This document shows positions 36,067 to 47,737 of a DNA stretch of 64,000 nucleotides, in pieces. Each line of letters starts with the position of its first letter. Position 1 is the stretch's first letter. Both the position numbers and the translations under genes were made by a program. Under the pieces are notes generated by a model, which made no database searches, had not been told where the DNA came from, and saw only the letters and a program-made list of their open reading frames with translations. The stretch spans positions 124,001 to 188,000 of the forward strand of contig JANTQF010000027.1 of NCBI GenBank assembly GCA_032988165.1, read 5' to 3'. Source of the DNA: Emmonsiellopsis sp. PD_33 (Eukaryota; Ascomycota; Eurotiomycetes; Onygenales; Ajellomycetaceae).

Positions 36067-39000
36067 TTACAGCCTGAGCCCTGATCGAATAATAGCTACC
36101 TCCCCGTTTTTCGGGCACAGCAGTGTCCCAAACTGATCCAGCGTGACGAGTCTCAAGGTATCTGGAGACAACCAGTCCTTCGGCAAAAAGAAGTGTCTTT
36201 GGTAAGCTCTCTCATCTCTATCAAGTTCCCACGTACATAGCCAGTACTGGTGGTCAAGGAAGACGAGACGCCCCTGAAAGACTCCGACGAGGCGATTCAC
36301 ATTCTCTGATAGTTGGGACAGGCTTCTCCTTCTTGGTTGGCCTGAGTTCCACTCCTCCCGTAGACTAGTTATTTCTAACCTGCGAGACGCTGCCGGATAG
36401 GTTCCGCTGCTGCTACTGACGAAGCCGCGACTAGAGAGGTATTCAAGAATAATATAGCCGTCTCTTATGTGGAAGACACGTTCAAGAGCCTGGGGCGAAA
36501 ATGTCGAGGGGATAATCGAATTCCTCGGCGACGAAATGCCCTGCGCGTTTCGGGATGCGAGGTCACTAATCCTTTCGGAGGCGTCCCCATCCGCCTCTAT
36601 ACTAGCCTTTAATGGACCCGGATTCTTTGTATGGCTGGATTCGTTAGGCGGAGACGTGACTCCCTCAAGCGTGCTCCAATTGCATATATATTGGTTCTCC
36701 CCTTCGATGCAGATCAGCAGCGCGGGATCGTGGGGGTGCTGAATCCAACTCCTCTGGTTACTTTCTCGGTGCTCCACCTGAAAGAGTTTTCTCTTCGTTT
36801 TGGTGCTCCATACTGCATCTAGGTTTCTGCAGGAAATAAGGAGGTACTCTTCAGAGCGACTGAATAGTAACTGTGTCACTGTGGTTCCAAATCCTTGGTC
36901 AAACAATGGATACACAGCCCATTTCTTTGGCGCTTGTGGCTTTGGCTTTTCCAGCCTTTTGGCTATAACATGGCCAGAGTCATCGACAGAGGCAATGTAC
37001 TTTTGAGAGGCAGACCAGGCGATTTCAACCACTGACACGCTAGTTGAGTGTCCGTATAGTTTTCGGAGTTTCTGGGCTGTTTCTAGGTCGTATATCACCA
37101 CGCTTCCATCTTCCTTTCCGGTACAGTAATATTTTGCACGATCGCCACATACTAGAGCGGAGACCTGGATCCGGCTGTTGTCGTCCGATGAGACGACTGG
37201 GTCAGAGTAAATGGTATCGTGTGAGCTCAGGTCTTCCTGATTCATATCGTCGGGGCGTATCAATACATCAGGCTCCCAGACATTGCACAATGTTCCACGG
37301 ATGTCGTAGAATCGCTGAGCATCGGGCGCCCAGGCAATGTCCCTCACGAACTCGTCGTACTCCACCCGATAGACCAGGCGGAACCGTCCAGTGGACCAGA
37401 CACTCAGCGTACCATTGTGATCACTTGTCAGGAGCAGGTTCCCGTCATTGCTAACCACCATCTCCCGAGCCCCAATATGTGAATGTTCTGTCTGGATATC
37501 ATCGTCAATGTTCCAATCCACTAGCTTCGTATCTTGGTATAAGATCAAGACGTTCGACGAGTCCGGCTGCCAAAGTACCACTTCCGGTGCGTTCCAGACG
37601 TCCTCATCCTTTTTGCAGATATCCTCGCGTCGGACGCAGCGCCGCGGCGGCTGACGGTGGCGACTGATAGTCCATACAAACACTGGTCGACCGCGCTGAG
37701 CGATGGCAATTCTTTTGGCATCTTGGCTGAACACCATCAGGCGCGGACAGCTGTATTCCGCTTCGGAAGAGTCATCGTGAGCATAAAAGGACCACTCCTC
37801 TCTCGCCGTCGGCAGATGGATGCACTGGATCATGCAATCATCGTACGCGATAAGTAGCTTGGTGTCATTGCCGGTAAAGGCGAGAGCCATCAATCGTCCG
37901 TGACTAGATTTCGGAATCTGATATACCTCTTGCCCAGTAGTGATATCCCATACCCGAATAGTACGGATGCCCGCTGATGCCACGAGGCTTTTGATTTTGC
38001 TAGCTTGGATCGCAGTCACCCACTCACCATGGTTCAGGCGCCGAGCTTCTCCACAAGTCTCAGAATGCCAAACCACAAGCGTGCCACTGCTTCCAAGCAG
38101 CGTAATAAAGTAGTTATCCTTGCAAATTACCTTGTAGGCGGTTTCATCCCCACCCATCGCGAGCCGCGCGAGACAGTCGTTCCAGTTCCCCGGCGAAATC
38201 CCGATGACGGACATGGTGCGTTGACTGGAGTTCTTGAATGCCCGGCTCACCATCGACTCTGTCGGACAGAACGGAATGACATGTTTGTATATCGAAGCTG
38301 GGCTTTCAGCTAGATACGCACCGAATCTACCTACCACGCGAATGAAATCGGTGGCCCACTGGTGCAAATCAGCGTGACGGCTGGTCTTGAATATGATACT
38401 CATTGGGGGCGATTGATTTCGGTGATGGGCGACCCTCTTCGCGTACGCCTTGAGGTACTGCGCTGACTGGGTTATGATTTGGAGCCTCCCAGTTACTGCG
38501 ACGACGTTTACCCAGATCAAGGCGAATCGCTCCAGGAATTCAAAGATAGCAGACTGCAGATCGTCCGAGTCTGCTGCAGCACAACTGACGTGGTAAGCCC
38601 AGTAGGAGGTTGCATACAGTAGGAATGGGGCATTACTGAAAAGATCCTTCGGGTCTAGATTTTTGGTGCGTGGGTTGTTCGACTCGCGGACCATGGCAAA
38701 GTTGGACCTCCATTTGTTATCGGACAGGAAGTTCATGCAGATTATGGCAATATGTTCGTGTCCAACACGACTGTCGATCGTGAGCGGGAGGTTCAGATCT
38801 TTGGTGATAAGGAATTGTCGTGCCGTTTGATGGATTAAGGTTACCTTTGATTTCTCAATTACAACGAAGTTCCCGCAGATCTGAGCAATGGTGACCTTAA
38901 GATCCAAGAAGCGGCCGAATTCGGATTTTAACGCAACCGAAAGCTCCTCGATGTCTAGAGGCCGGAAAGAGCATGAGGCCCAAGTAAGGATTTCTACAGC

Positions 39001-41235
39001 CATCCTACTGAGACGAGAGGGCTGTTTGGCGATGATCTCAGTCATCCTTTCATACATAGACTTCATCCCTTCCGGAATCTCGGTTAGAGCTCTCTCAATG
39101 TCGTCTTTCGTGTGCCAGTTATCCTTAATTCGATCCAGAGCCAGTTTCACCCAGAGAAAATTGCCAGAAGACTTAGATAGGAGATCTTTAATGACGATTT
39201 CCCGTTCTTGACTAGCTGGCAACGCTTGGTGGACAATTGTTTCGACAAACAGCTTGATATCCTCGGCTGTATCTCTAACTTGGATTTCCTCGCGGTATAC
39301 TGGGCAGCCAACCAGATTCAAAGCAGCCGACAAGTCCTTGGTCTGTCGACTTATGAGCAGCACTTTGATGGAGGCCACCGCTTTAATTTTAGAAATTAGT
39401 GAAATAAGTGCAGCAGGGTTCTCGGCCTCGTCCAGTCCATCCAACACCCAAATTAGCGGTTCCTCGAACTTGAGTCTGAACAACAGGCCCTCGAAGACCT
39501 TTTCCCATATCAGATTATACTTCTGCGAAGCAAACAAGATACCAGTTTCTTGATGGAGATCCAGCAACATATCCTGGAAGATCGCATGCTTCTCGGCGAT
39601 CTGAAATGCAAGGGAACGGAGAAAATATGAGATGGTGCGAGTATCATGCTGCTCCGTTTGGAAGAAGTGGTATTGGCAGGTTCCATGTCCGTCATCTTGA
39701 TTGAGATAATCAATAATATAGCTGGATAGAGTTGTTTTCCCGGTTGCTGGGAGTCCCGTTAACCAGAAAACCGTCAAACTGTTGCCAATTCCATCAATCC
39801 AGTCCCAGAATGTTTTCCTTTGGAGGATCCAGTGGCACGTTCCGGGCTGGGTTCGTTGTCGGAAATTCTCAAGATCATCACCATCGTGTTTTATTCCAAG
39901 TATATGGTCGAGACTGGCCGCGGGGAATGGATTTATCAGTTTCTGGGGCTCGCGTCCAGGCATTCCTGTATAAGCCTGTCAGCCTCACTTTCACTAATAG
40001 AATCCTAAGGGAGTTCCCCAACATACGTAGCTCTTTAATCTTATGCACCAGCCGCCTAAGCACATTCTTGACATTGCGATAGTTTGGATCCTCACGATTC
40101 GCGAATTTGGTCAGGCCGTGGTGGTCCGCAAGCAAAGGCGCCGAGGTCTCTGCCGGATATCCAAGAACCGCAGACTCTTTTTCAACGATCTGGACGGGTG
40201 GTTAGCATAGGCTAGAATCATGCCTTCCGATGAACATACCATGGTCTTAACTCCCGGGGCAAGTGTCGCCTTTAATGTCTCGTGGAAAGAAACCAATTCC
40301 AAGCCACCGCACACATTTCGGAACTGCTCGTTGATGTCATCCAAAGATGTCGATCCCTTTTCCAGTTCGCTCACATACACCTTCGTTGAAACAGTCGGCG
40401 AACTGCGAAGGATGTTGTCTAGAATGTGGGCCAAGTTAGACCCTCGGTGTGGTGTTCCAAGGAAGACAATTCCGTAGGTTTGGGACATCATAGTGGAATA
40501 CTGGTCATCAGTTTTCCCAATGATATAGGCCTATACCGCATTGTTAGTCTCGAGCTTCAGTTCATTCTAAAGAGCACTTTGCACCTTTTTGACCACAAGA
40601 CCGCCCATTGAATGAACCACAAATATCAGTGGATGCTGGTGTAGTCCCAGTGTTAGCCTCAAGATTGTTTAATCCTGACCATGGGACACCAATCATACCT
40701 CACCTATCAACTTGCTATCTTCGCTTTTCGTATCATGATACATCTTAATTTGGAACAGTAAATCCTTGGCGAAGTCAAGGATACTCAGCGTGGGTGATTG
40801 CTGAGCCAAGTGCGCGCTGTAACCGAACGTGAAAATCCTAGTATTGGATAATCCCGTTTCAGACCCAAGCCATGGGAGCCAAAATCTCTCGACATCTCGA
40901 TTATGTGACCACGTTTTCAGCGATGATCCACCAAGTCCATGGACGAAGATCAGGTCCGCGAAGGGACTCTCAGACTCGGAAATCAGTGTCAAACCGAGGG
41001 GGTCTGACATGGGCGGCGTCCTGTTACTGCCTCGGCGAGAAAATTGAGACCCTAGGGTTAAAAATGAGTACCCGGGAATAGATGATGATGATGATTCTGG
41101 CGGCGATGTCTCGTATCGCGGAGGGGGATCCGGGGCGCCATCTCGAGATACGGCAGCATTTCTCGAGGAAGATGAAGGTTCGGACGCCCTTCGAGGATCC
41201 TGTGAATACTTTCCAGGCCGGACAGGAAGATTCAA
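36067..41235 (-). CDS. NLR protein: SesB-type hydrolase - NACHT - WD40
   Basis: Five exons: 41235-40699, 40635-40585, 40530-40240, 40189-40027 and 39965-36067, giving 1646 residues, all in phase. N-terminal effector: alpha/beta-hydrolase (lipase/esterase-like, SesB type) with oxyanion-region motif FVHGLGG (97-103), nucleophile elbow HSMGG (Ser188) and GIVFLGTPHRGS. Then a NACHT NTPase with Walker A GLPATGKTT (418-426) and Walker B LDGLDEA (522-528), a helical winged part, and a beta-propeller/WD40-like C-terminal half (for example IRTIRVWDITTGQ and VVIYDLETAQKLRKLYGH). The first 85 residues are disordered and Ser/Pro-rich. Fungal NLRs of this architecture are implicated in non-self recognition and programmed cell death; the WD repeats are usually the sensing part. 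Here the repeats look divergent from each other, so recent high-identity repeat shuffling is not evident. Intact by reading. Confidence 0.87.
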
Positions 41236-42139
41236 GTTTGGACTTGATAAGTCAGGCTGGTCTGCATCCAGGGTCTGACCCGTTCGGCTGCGCCCAAGTT
41301 TCTTGAACTGCGGTTTCTCTTCTTGTCAGAGGCACTTTTGCGAATCCTGTCCTCCGACATCTCTCTCCCGAACGGAAAACTCACCATTATGTACTCCGTA
41401 CTATGGATGCACTCCGTATGCCAGGTTGGATGGGATATATGGGTTACATGGCACTTCTGTCCCAGCTATGCGTGTTGGTGCAACACAGTGCCCTTCTTCA
41501 AGTTGCAACAAGAAGAGGGCAAGACGGCAGGGAGAAGGTCGGAGGGACAGAAGTAAAGGAATTATCCAGCCTCATGTATGGATACTTGTACTAGTAATTG
41601 GTATTCAATGATTTTATTTGTTAGCTTCGATTGTCGAGCGGGAATTCCTCAATGGCCCGTATTGTACAGATGTAACTTACAGTTAATTAGTCCACTGGTT
41701 ACCCCTCAGTTCGTGATTTCATGCGGAAATTGATATCAACGCCAGGCTGTAGCAGTCTGATAACTGAAAACTGCTAGTAATAACCCCCCGTTGACCCCGC
41801 ACCTGATCCATGGATCATGGATGTCTCCTGTTTAGTTCGTTCACTAGGCGCGGGTATCCAGGGTGATCAATGGATATCAGACCCTAGCGGCTAGAATGTT
41901 GTGGTTAATTATGTAGTGATGCCGGTTCTATCACCCTCAACCGCTACCTCGCCTCCAATCAGCTATGCAGCCTCACGAGCAAGGCTGCACAACTTGTAAT
42001 TTATCATGCGGCGGACGGAGTAGTCAATCCTGCATTTAACCCTCAGCCTCGCCCACATCTTCCTCGAAGAAACCAGCCAAAAACAGATCCATCCACACTT
42101 CCCAATCGTGAGAACTCCATAGATTGGGAAGCAAGAAGA
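41236..42139. promoter_or_regulatory. Divergent promoter region, NLR / fructosamine kinase
   Basis: This region lies between divergently transcribed genes. No coding frame with family resemblance. AT-rich with no clear TATA box that I would assign. Confidence 0.5.
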
Positions 42140-43542
42140 ATGTCAACCGACCATCCACATGTCAACCGCCCGAACAATGTGATGCCCGAGGAGGCCATCA
42201 AGCCCCCTGGTACATTCGGGAACTTCCCTTTGGACGAGGCCGTGTTGGAGAGTATGCCAGAACAGCTCCCTACATAACCATCAATGTAACTAACTTTCTA
42301 ACTAGAGTTCCCAATCCCCGGCACGCGAGTTATCTCGTCCCGCGCCTACGGCATGTCCCTGTGGGGGCGATGTGCTAAGATCGTGGCCGAACTACCTAAT
42401 GGGACGACCAAGAAATACTTCCTCAAGGTTCACAAGCCGCATGTCGTTCTCTTTTTTCCAAACAGAAACATGAACCCTGACAAAACCTGAGAGGAAACAG
42501 GTAGCAAAGGGCCCCAACGCCGCTATCATGTGCGAAGGCGAGTTCGAGTCTATGACCGCTATCAATCACACCCTGCCCTCCATGGCGCCAAAGCCCTGGG
42601 CCTGGGGCAAGTACAAGAACGACGATGCATACTTCATGCTCGTCGACTTCCGCGAGGTTGGCGAGCAGCCGCCCGACCCGATCAAGTTCACCGCGCGGCT
42701 GGCGGAGCTGCACAAGAAATCCGTCTCGCCAACCGGCCGCTTCGGATTCCACACGACAACCTGCCACGGCACCATCACGCAGGCCACGGACTTATGGGAG
42801 GAGTCCTGGGCGACCCTCTACCGCAGACAACTGGCGCATATGCTCGCCATGGATCTGGAGAAAAACGGACCGTGGCCGGAATTCGAGCACCTGTGCGAAC
42901 TAACGCTGAACAAGGTCATCCCACGGCTGCTCGACCCGTTGCAAAGCGAGGGCCGGAGTATCGAGCCGTGTCTCCTGCACGGGGACTGCTGGGATGAGAA
43001 TACGGCCATTGATATGGAGACCGGGGAGCCGTTTGTCTTCGATGCTGGGTCGTTCTATGGCCATAATGAGTATGATGTCGGGAATTGGAGGGCGCCGCGA
43101 CATCGCCTGAGCAGCAGGGTGTATGTGCGGAACTACAAGCGCCATTTTGCCGTCTCGGAACCGGGTAAGCGTTCATATCCTGGTAAATGGGTCATGGCAT
43201 TTATTGGGCTAATAAATAAATCTTCGGAAAAGCGAGTGACTGGGATGGGAGGAATCTGCTCTATTCCCTCCGGTTCAATATCGGAACAGCCATTCTAATT
43301 CCCGGGTGTAACCAGCGGGAAGTGTATGTTTATATCCCACGCAGGCCATCTCTCGTGTCAAGAAGGCTAATCGAATTCTGCGTAGGGTGTATGAGGATAT
43401 GAAAGAACTCTGCCGCGATTACTGCCCAGAGGACTACCGCAAACTTATGCAAGGCGCACATGGCTCCGGGCCACAAAATGCGGAGGGGAAGAAGGAGGAG
43501 GAGGAAGAAGAGGAGGAAGAAGAAGAAGAAGACTCGGAGTAA
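42140..43542 (+). CDS. Fructosamine-3-kinase family protein
   Basis: Five exons: 42140-42251, 42306-42427, 42501-43164, 43233-43323 and 43386-43542, giving 381 residues. The fold is a phosphotransferase related to aminoglycoside kinases. Visible motifs: the beta-strand KKYFLK with the presumed ATP-binding lysine; EGEFESM; the catalytic loop LLHGDCWDEN; the metal-binding FDAGSFYGHNEYDVG (in place of DPA/DPE); and NWRAPRHRLSS with YVRNYKRHF, all typical of the fungal fructosamine/ketosamine kinase branch. Such enzymes phosphorylate sugar adducts on proteins (deglycation), although many fungal members are uncharacterised. The last intron splits REV-VYEDM. The C-terminus carries an almost uninterrupted run of Glu from a GAG/GAA tract at 43493-43530, likely unstable in length. 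The nearest neighbours are an NLR and an MFS gene; no clear functional link. Confidence 0.83.
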
Positions 43543-44001
43543 AGGACGTTAGCACTAGTCCTTAGAGCCCTATTTAGCAGTTATAGTTAGCTACCACGGA
43601 GTAATTGTCTTATTATTGTTAGACCACGAAAAGGATCACCAACACTTATCAGAGCTCCTCCACCACTTCATTCGAATTTCACTCACCAAATGACAGATGG
43701 GGCAAAGACCGTCCGCGGAGAGTTAAAATAGTACATCGAAGCTCTATCCACAGACTTGTAATATATATTACTGTAAACAATGGATAGAAGCAGAAAGCAT
43801 TGTCACACAAGACGGGAGAACACCGGTGGACAGCGTCGTTTCTATGGTCACGTGACCCTCTCATATTTGAATTTCTTGGCACCCGCAGAGCTTATCATCT
43901 TGTCATCTAAACTTCATCAGTGATTTGAAACACTTCAATAAAATATTAATGTTGACGGTAGAGCAACAATTCCCCATTTAACTCACATCAAGGGCTCGGG
44001 G
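43543..44001. other. Intergenic, promoter of the MFS gene
   Basis: No gene seen. AT-rich. A 67-codon minus-strand frame at 43679-43882 has no recognisable features. Confidence 0.5.
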
Positions 44002-45802
44002 ATGGCCATCACCGAAGAAAATCCCAGCGAGCACCAGCGTGGATACTCCAGTATCCGCGGGCAGCTAATCATCCTAGGTGAGTCTCACAGAAACCCAACT
44101 ACGCAGCAAACTATTCAATCCGTTATTCCCAGGACTCTTCCGCTTCAGCGAGGCCCTCGCCTGGTCGACCATCTTCCCATATGCATTCTTTATGATGCAG
44201 TCCTTTCTCCCCGCCAGCCCATCGCGAGACGCTAAAGCAGCCGCCTTCGCCTCCACGACTGTCGCGCTGTTCACTTTCGGCGAGTTCTTGATGTCCGTCG
44301 TGTGGGCCAAGGTCAGCGATCGGTTCGGCCGGAAGCCGACACTGATGATTGGTGTCGTCGGGGGCTGTGCCTCGGCGCTGGCGTTTGGCGTTTCGGGCAG
44401 TTTGGGAATGGCGATGGCAGCGAGGGCTTTTGGGGGCCTGGTGAATCCGAATGTGGGTGTTATTTCGGCTTGTGTGGGGGAATTGGTGGAGAGGAAGAGG
44501 GACCAAGGTTTGTTTCGTCGATATTTCATTGTACGTTATTGACCCAGGAGGGGTCTTCTGAAAGACTGATGATTCTGCTGATAGGGAGAGCGTTCTCGGT
44601 TGTACCTTTCTTGAGGGGGCTTGGGTAAGTAGTATATGTCATGTCATATTCGTTCAGTCTTCAGGGCTGAGTGATAGGGAATAGAAGTCTCGTCGGTCCG
44701 GTAATTGGCGGTCATTTGGCTGATCCTGTACAAACGATGCCGTCTATCTTCCATGTTGGAAGCATATGGGAGACCTATCCCTACCTGCTTCCAAACCTTA
44801 TAGTAACCCTGTTCATTGCTGGCAGCGGTGCATTAGGGTTCTTCCTCCTCGAAGAAACCCATCCAAAGTTTCGGGGTAGCAGTCAGATACTGCGGGGAGA
44901 CATAACTAGTTGGATCCGTGGCATGGTCAAGGCCCTGCGTGGCCAAGTGAATGATGAAAAATATACTGCCTTATCTTCTACTGAAGATGTCATTGAGCTC
45001 CCGAGCAGAGCTGACGTTGAGCATGCAGGAGAAGGCGAAGCTGAGCCTTTATCATCAATCTCGCCACAGCCGGCAGATATCCCAAGCCTTTCCGCGTGGT
45101 CAAAGCAGGTCATCCTACAGATACTAGCAGTATCAATATTGGCTTTCCACAAGGTCTCATCCGACGTAATCATCCCCATCTTCCTCGCAACCGATACCGT
45201 GCCTTCGAAAGATTCCTCAAACGAGCACAAAAGAAACTCCAAATCCAGAGCTGGTTTCGGCATGGCCTCTCCAAGCATCAGCAACATTCTACTCTCGCAG
45301 GCAATTGTCGCAATAATCGCACAGGTCTTAATCGTGCCATGGGTCATCAACCGCTGGGGCGCTTTGAAAAGCTTTCGCTGGACCCTGTTTTGCTTTCCCT
45401 GGCTCTACTGCTTCACTCCGTTCACGGCAAGACTGATATCTCCCTTTTCGACAATCGCAATTCTTTTGGATCTTTGGATCAAGGGTTTACTGGTAAACAT
45501 AGGCTATGTTGCGTCCGCGATCCTGTGAGTCGAAGGAAAGGAAGATGATATTATCTTGAGCTGGAAATTATCTAACACCATATAGGGTAACTAATACTTG
45601 TTCGGCGCCTATTCATCTTGCCACTATTAACGGGGCGGCGGCATCTGTGAGTTGCCTAGCGAGGTCTGTTGGCGCAGCTGTTTCTGGCTCGATGTTCCAG
45701 CTAGGATTGAACAATGGTGATATTGGGCTGCCGTTCTGGACCCTGGCGGGGGTGGCAGGAATGGGAGCTATGCTATCCTGTTTTTTGAGAGACGAACCAT
45801 GA
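44002..45802 (+). CDS. Major facilitator superfamily transporter
   Basis: Five exons: 44002-44077, 44133-44507, 44585-44624, 44685-45524 and 45586-45802, giving 515 residues. Hydrophobic segments fit a 12-helix MFS protein. The loop between helices 2 and 3 has the family signature VWAKVSDRFGRKPTLMIGV, and helix 5 has GPVIGGHLADP, the antiporter-like motif. A central cytosolic loop (about residues 248-315) separates the halves, and the second half ends at CFLRDEP. The pattern most resembles the yeast/fungal zinc-induced-facilitator-like or multidrug branch (H+-antiporters), but the substrate is unknown. The third exon of 40 bases is short but keeps frame and joins the conserved GRAFS and GPVIG parts. 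It could export a product of the nearby ligase and oxidoreductase genes; that is only inference from proximity. Confidence 0.85.
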
Positions 45803-46312
45803 TCGAAAATACGAGTGACGAATAAAGATAGCAAGATATCTCCCTTATCCAAGAGCTCCCCAAAGAAATGTGTGCCCGCCTGCTATCACATCCATCCAGG
45901 AGTACTGTACCTGGGCAAGCGAGTTAATCCTCATATCTGTGAAAGTACTAGCATATGTAATTATAGGTCATACCCACCGCCATTCTTCTCTACGCTTTGG
46001 TAAACCGCGTAAACAGTCATTTTGCGATATCCACGGATCAATGATGAGATTTAGATGACCAGTATTAAGCGTTAGATCTCGTGTCTTATGGATGGGGTTT
46101 AGCTCGGCGGGTGCCAAGAAATCCAAACACCTTAATTTAACCTCAAAATGTTTAACTAACGCCCATTAAATTTCAAACTTCACCACTATTAAACATATTC
46201 GTATGTGCATGGATGCCCCGTACTAGTACTCTCCCCCCCTCAATATACATTTTAAATACATGATGCTAACTATTCGACAGATGAAATGCAACTCAACCCA
46301 TACACTGCCCCG
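45803..46312. other. Convergent intergenic region
   Basis: No gene seen between the MFS stop and the TmpA-like stop. AT-rich; probably 3' UTRs only. Confidence 0.55.
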
Positions 46313-47737
46313 TTAGGAGTCAAAAATTGGCCCGAACGCAGGTATCCCCCCTGCTTCGAGCGCGAAGACCAGCTCTCCAGTGACGACTGGATTGCTGATT
46401 ACGCAAACTGCCTCTGCCTGGAAATCCTTCACGAGCTCCATGACCAAAGGCAACATGTCAACGCGGCCGCACTTGTCGCTATCAATCACAACGGGGTTCG
46501 GGTCGAGTCTGCGCACTGAACGATTCACATCTTGCCCATATGTTTGTAGTGGAGAACGAGTTTGCCAAACGACGCGCAGCGGTGGACGGTGCTCATCGCC
46601 CAGAAGTGAAAGACACGGTCCAATCCCAGATCCCGTCGTCACCAAGATTACTCTTCGAAACAGGCGTGTGACATATCCGAACCCGTAGATGAGCACCCCG
46701 CGTTTCCAGAGGTGGGTGGGCGGGTTCTTGATTGTGTCTGCGGTCCAGTCGCCTGCCTTGGAAACCAGACACGAAAAATCCTGTGTGTTGGGATTGGGGA
46801 ACGTGGCGAAACTGTGCCAGTCGCGCAAGGGATGCTTCGATAGTTGAACGCCTTTTCCGAATTTGGTAACGCCGTAGGTAAAGCGCAGCCGCACTGCATG
46901 TTTCGAGAGAACCTCAGCCTCCACTGGCACCTTTCGCAGCAGCAGCCAGGGATGGATTACTGCAGCGACAGCTACCATGAGAAACCAAAAGGCTGGGAGA
47001 TGGATGAGGTATCCGCCAAGTGTGCGATGTTGCTCCCGTCGTGCATCGTTTCCAAACAGCAGCATCAGGGCCAGAAAAAGCGCCAACACCGTCCATCCCG
47101 CAAAACGATGGGTGAGCTCGAAATAATCATGGCGTTTAAATCGAAAGTGCGGATAAGCAACGACAAGAATTCCTATCAACAGCACAAGGATAACATAAGA
47201 CAGCGAAAGCACAGCGGTGGATATTTCATGTCCGTCAATATACTTTCGAGTCACAAGGGCCACCAAGCCGACATACCAAAAGAACGAGGCAACTCCGCAG
47301 CCGCTATGGATGCCTCCATAATGATAGACTTTGGCAGCAATGCAACGAAGTCGGAGCGGTGCGGACCGGGGAATACAGCACAGAACCACAAAAATAGCAT
47401 TGACGACGAGCGGTTGCCGAGCAAGACCACAGACCATCAGGTTTGCCGCTGCTGCGTTGACGAAGGCGGGGAGTGAACGGTCCGTGGCCATAATGACGAT
47501 GAAGACCGCCAGATTCGCGAAAAAAACCAACGAGAAGAGACGGCGATAGATGTTGAGGAGCCTATATCGTAGCAAGGCATATCGACCCGGCTGTTTTTGC
47601 TCGGCCTGCGACTCGACATCCCTTAACGTGCTTCCATCGTCTATCTCCGCATAGGAATCTGCTTCTTGGGGCGTAATGACGGGGCTCGTTGTTTCGTTAG
47701 GTGTCTCCTTTTCTGGGGGGCTCTGCGGATCTGTCAT
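46313..47737 (-). CDS. TmpA-like integral membrane oxidoreductase (ferric-reductase-like)
   Basis: Single exon, 474 residues. After a polar N-terminus of about 60 residues come several membrane segments: RLFSLVFFANLAVFIVIM, LVVNAIFVVLCC, GVASFFWYVGLVALV, LSLSYVILVLLIGILVV, FAGWTVLALFLALMLLF and AFWFLMVAVAAVIHP. His residues in KVYHYGGIHSG and YFELTHRFAGW sit where ferric-reductase-type proteins hold their heme ligands. The C-terminal domain carries HSFATFPNP (flavin-domain-like) and VTTGSGIGPCLSLLG (dinucleotide-binding-like), as in ferredoxin-reductase modules. The overall plan matches fungal TmpA, a membrane oxidoreductase linked to conidiation signalling in Aspergillus nidulans (known for that family). 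It is shorter than true ferric reductases, and metal reduction should not be assumed. It is divergent from the adenylate-forming enzyme at 49077 and shares the 1.3-kb region with it. Confidence 0.75.
   Translation of the reverse strand: MTDPQSPPEKETPNETTSPVITPQEADSYAEIDDGSTLRDVESQAEQKQPGRYALLRYRLLNIYRRLFSLVFFANLAVFIVIMATDRSLPAFVNAAAANLMVCGLARQPLVVNAIFVVLCCIPRSAPLRLRCIAAKVYHYGGIHSGCGVASFFWYVGLVALVTRKYIDGHEISTAVLSLSYVILVLLIGILVVAYPHFRFKRHDYFELTHRFAGWTVLALFLALMLLFGNDARREQHRTLGGYLIHLPAFWFLMVAVAAVIHPWLLLRKVPVEAEVLSKHAVRLRFTYGVTKFGKGVQLSKHPLRDWHSFATFPNPNTQDFSCLVSKAGDWTADTIKNPPTHLWKRGVLIYGFGYVTRLFRRVILVTTGSGIGPCLSLLGDEHRPPLRVVWQTRSPLQTYGQDVNRSVRRLDPNPVVIDSDKCGRVDMLPLVMELVKDFQAEAVCVISNPVVTGELVFALEAGGIPAFGPIFDS

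Noticed and set aside
42528..43298. Intronless 256-codon reading of the kinase gene
   Set aside because: It lacks the N-terminal strand and misses the C-terminal family motifs, which only appear after splicing.
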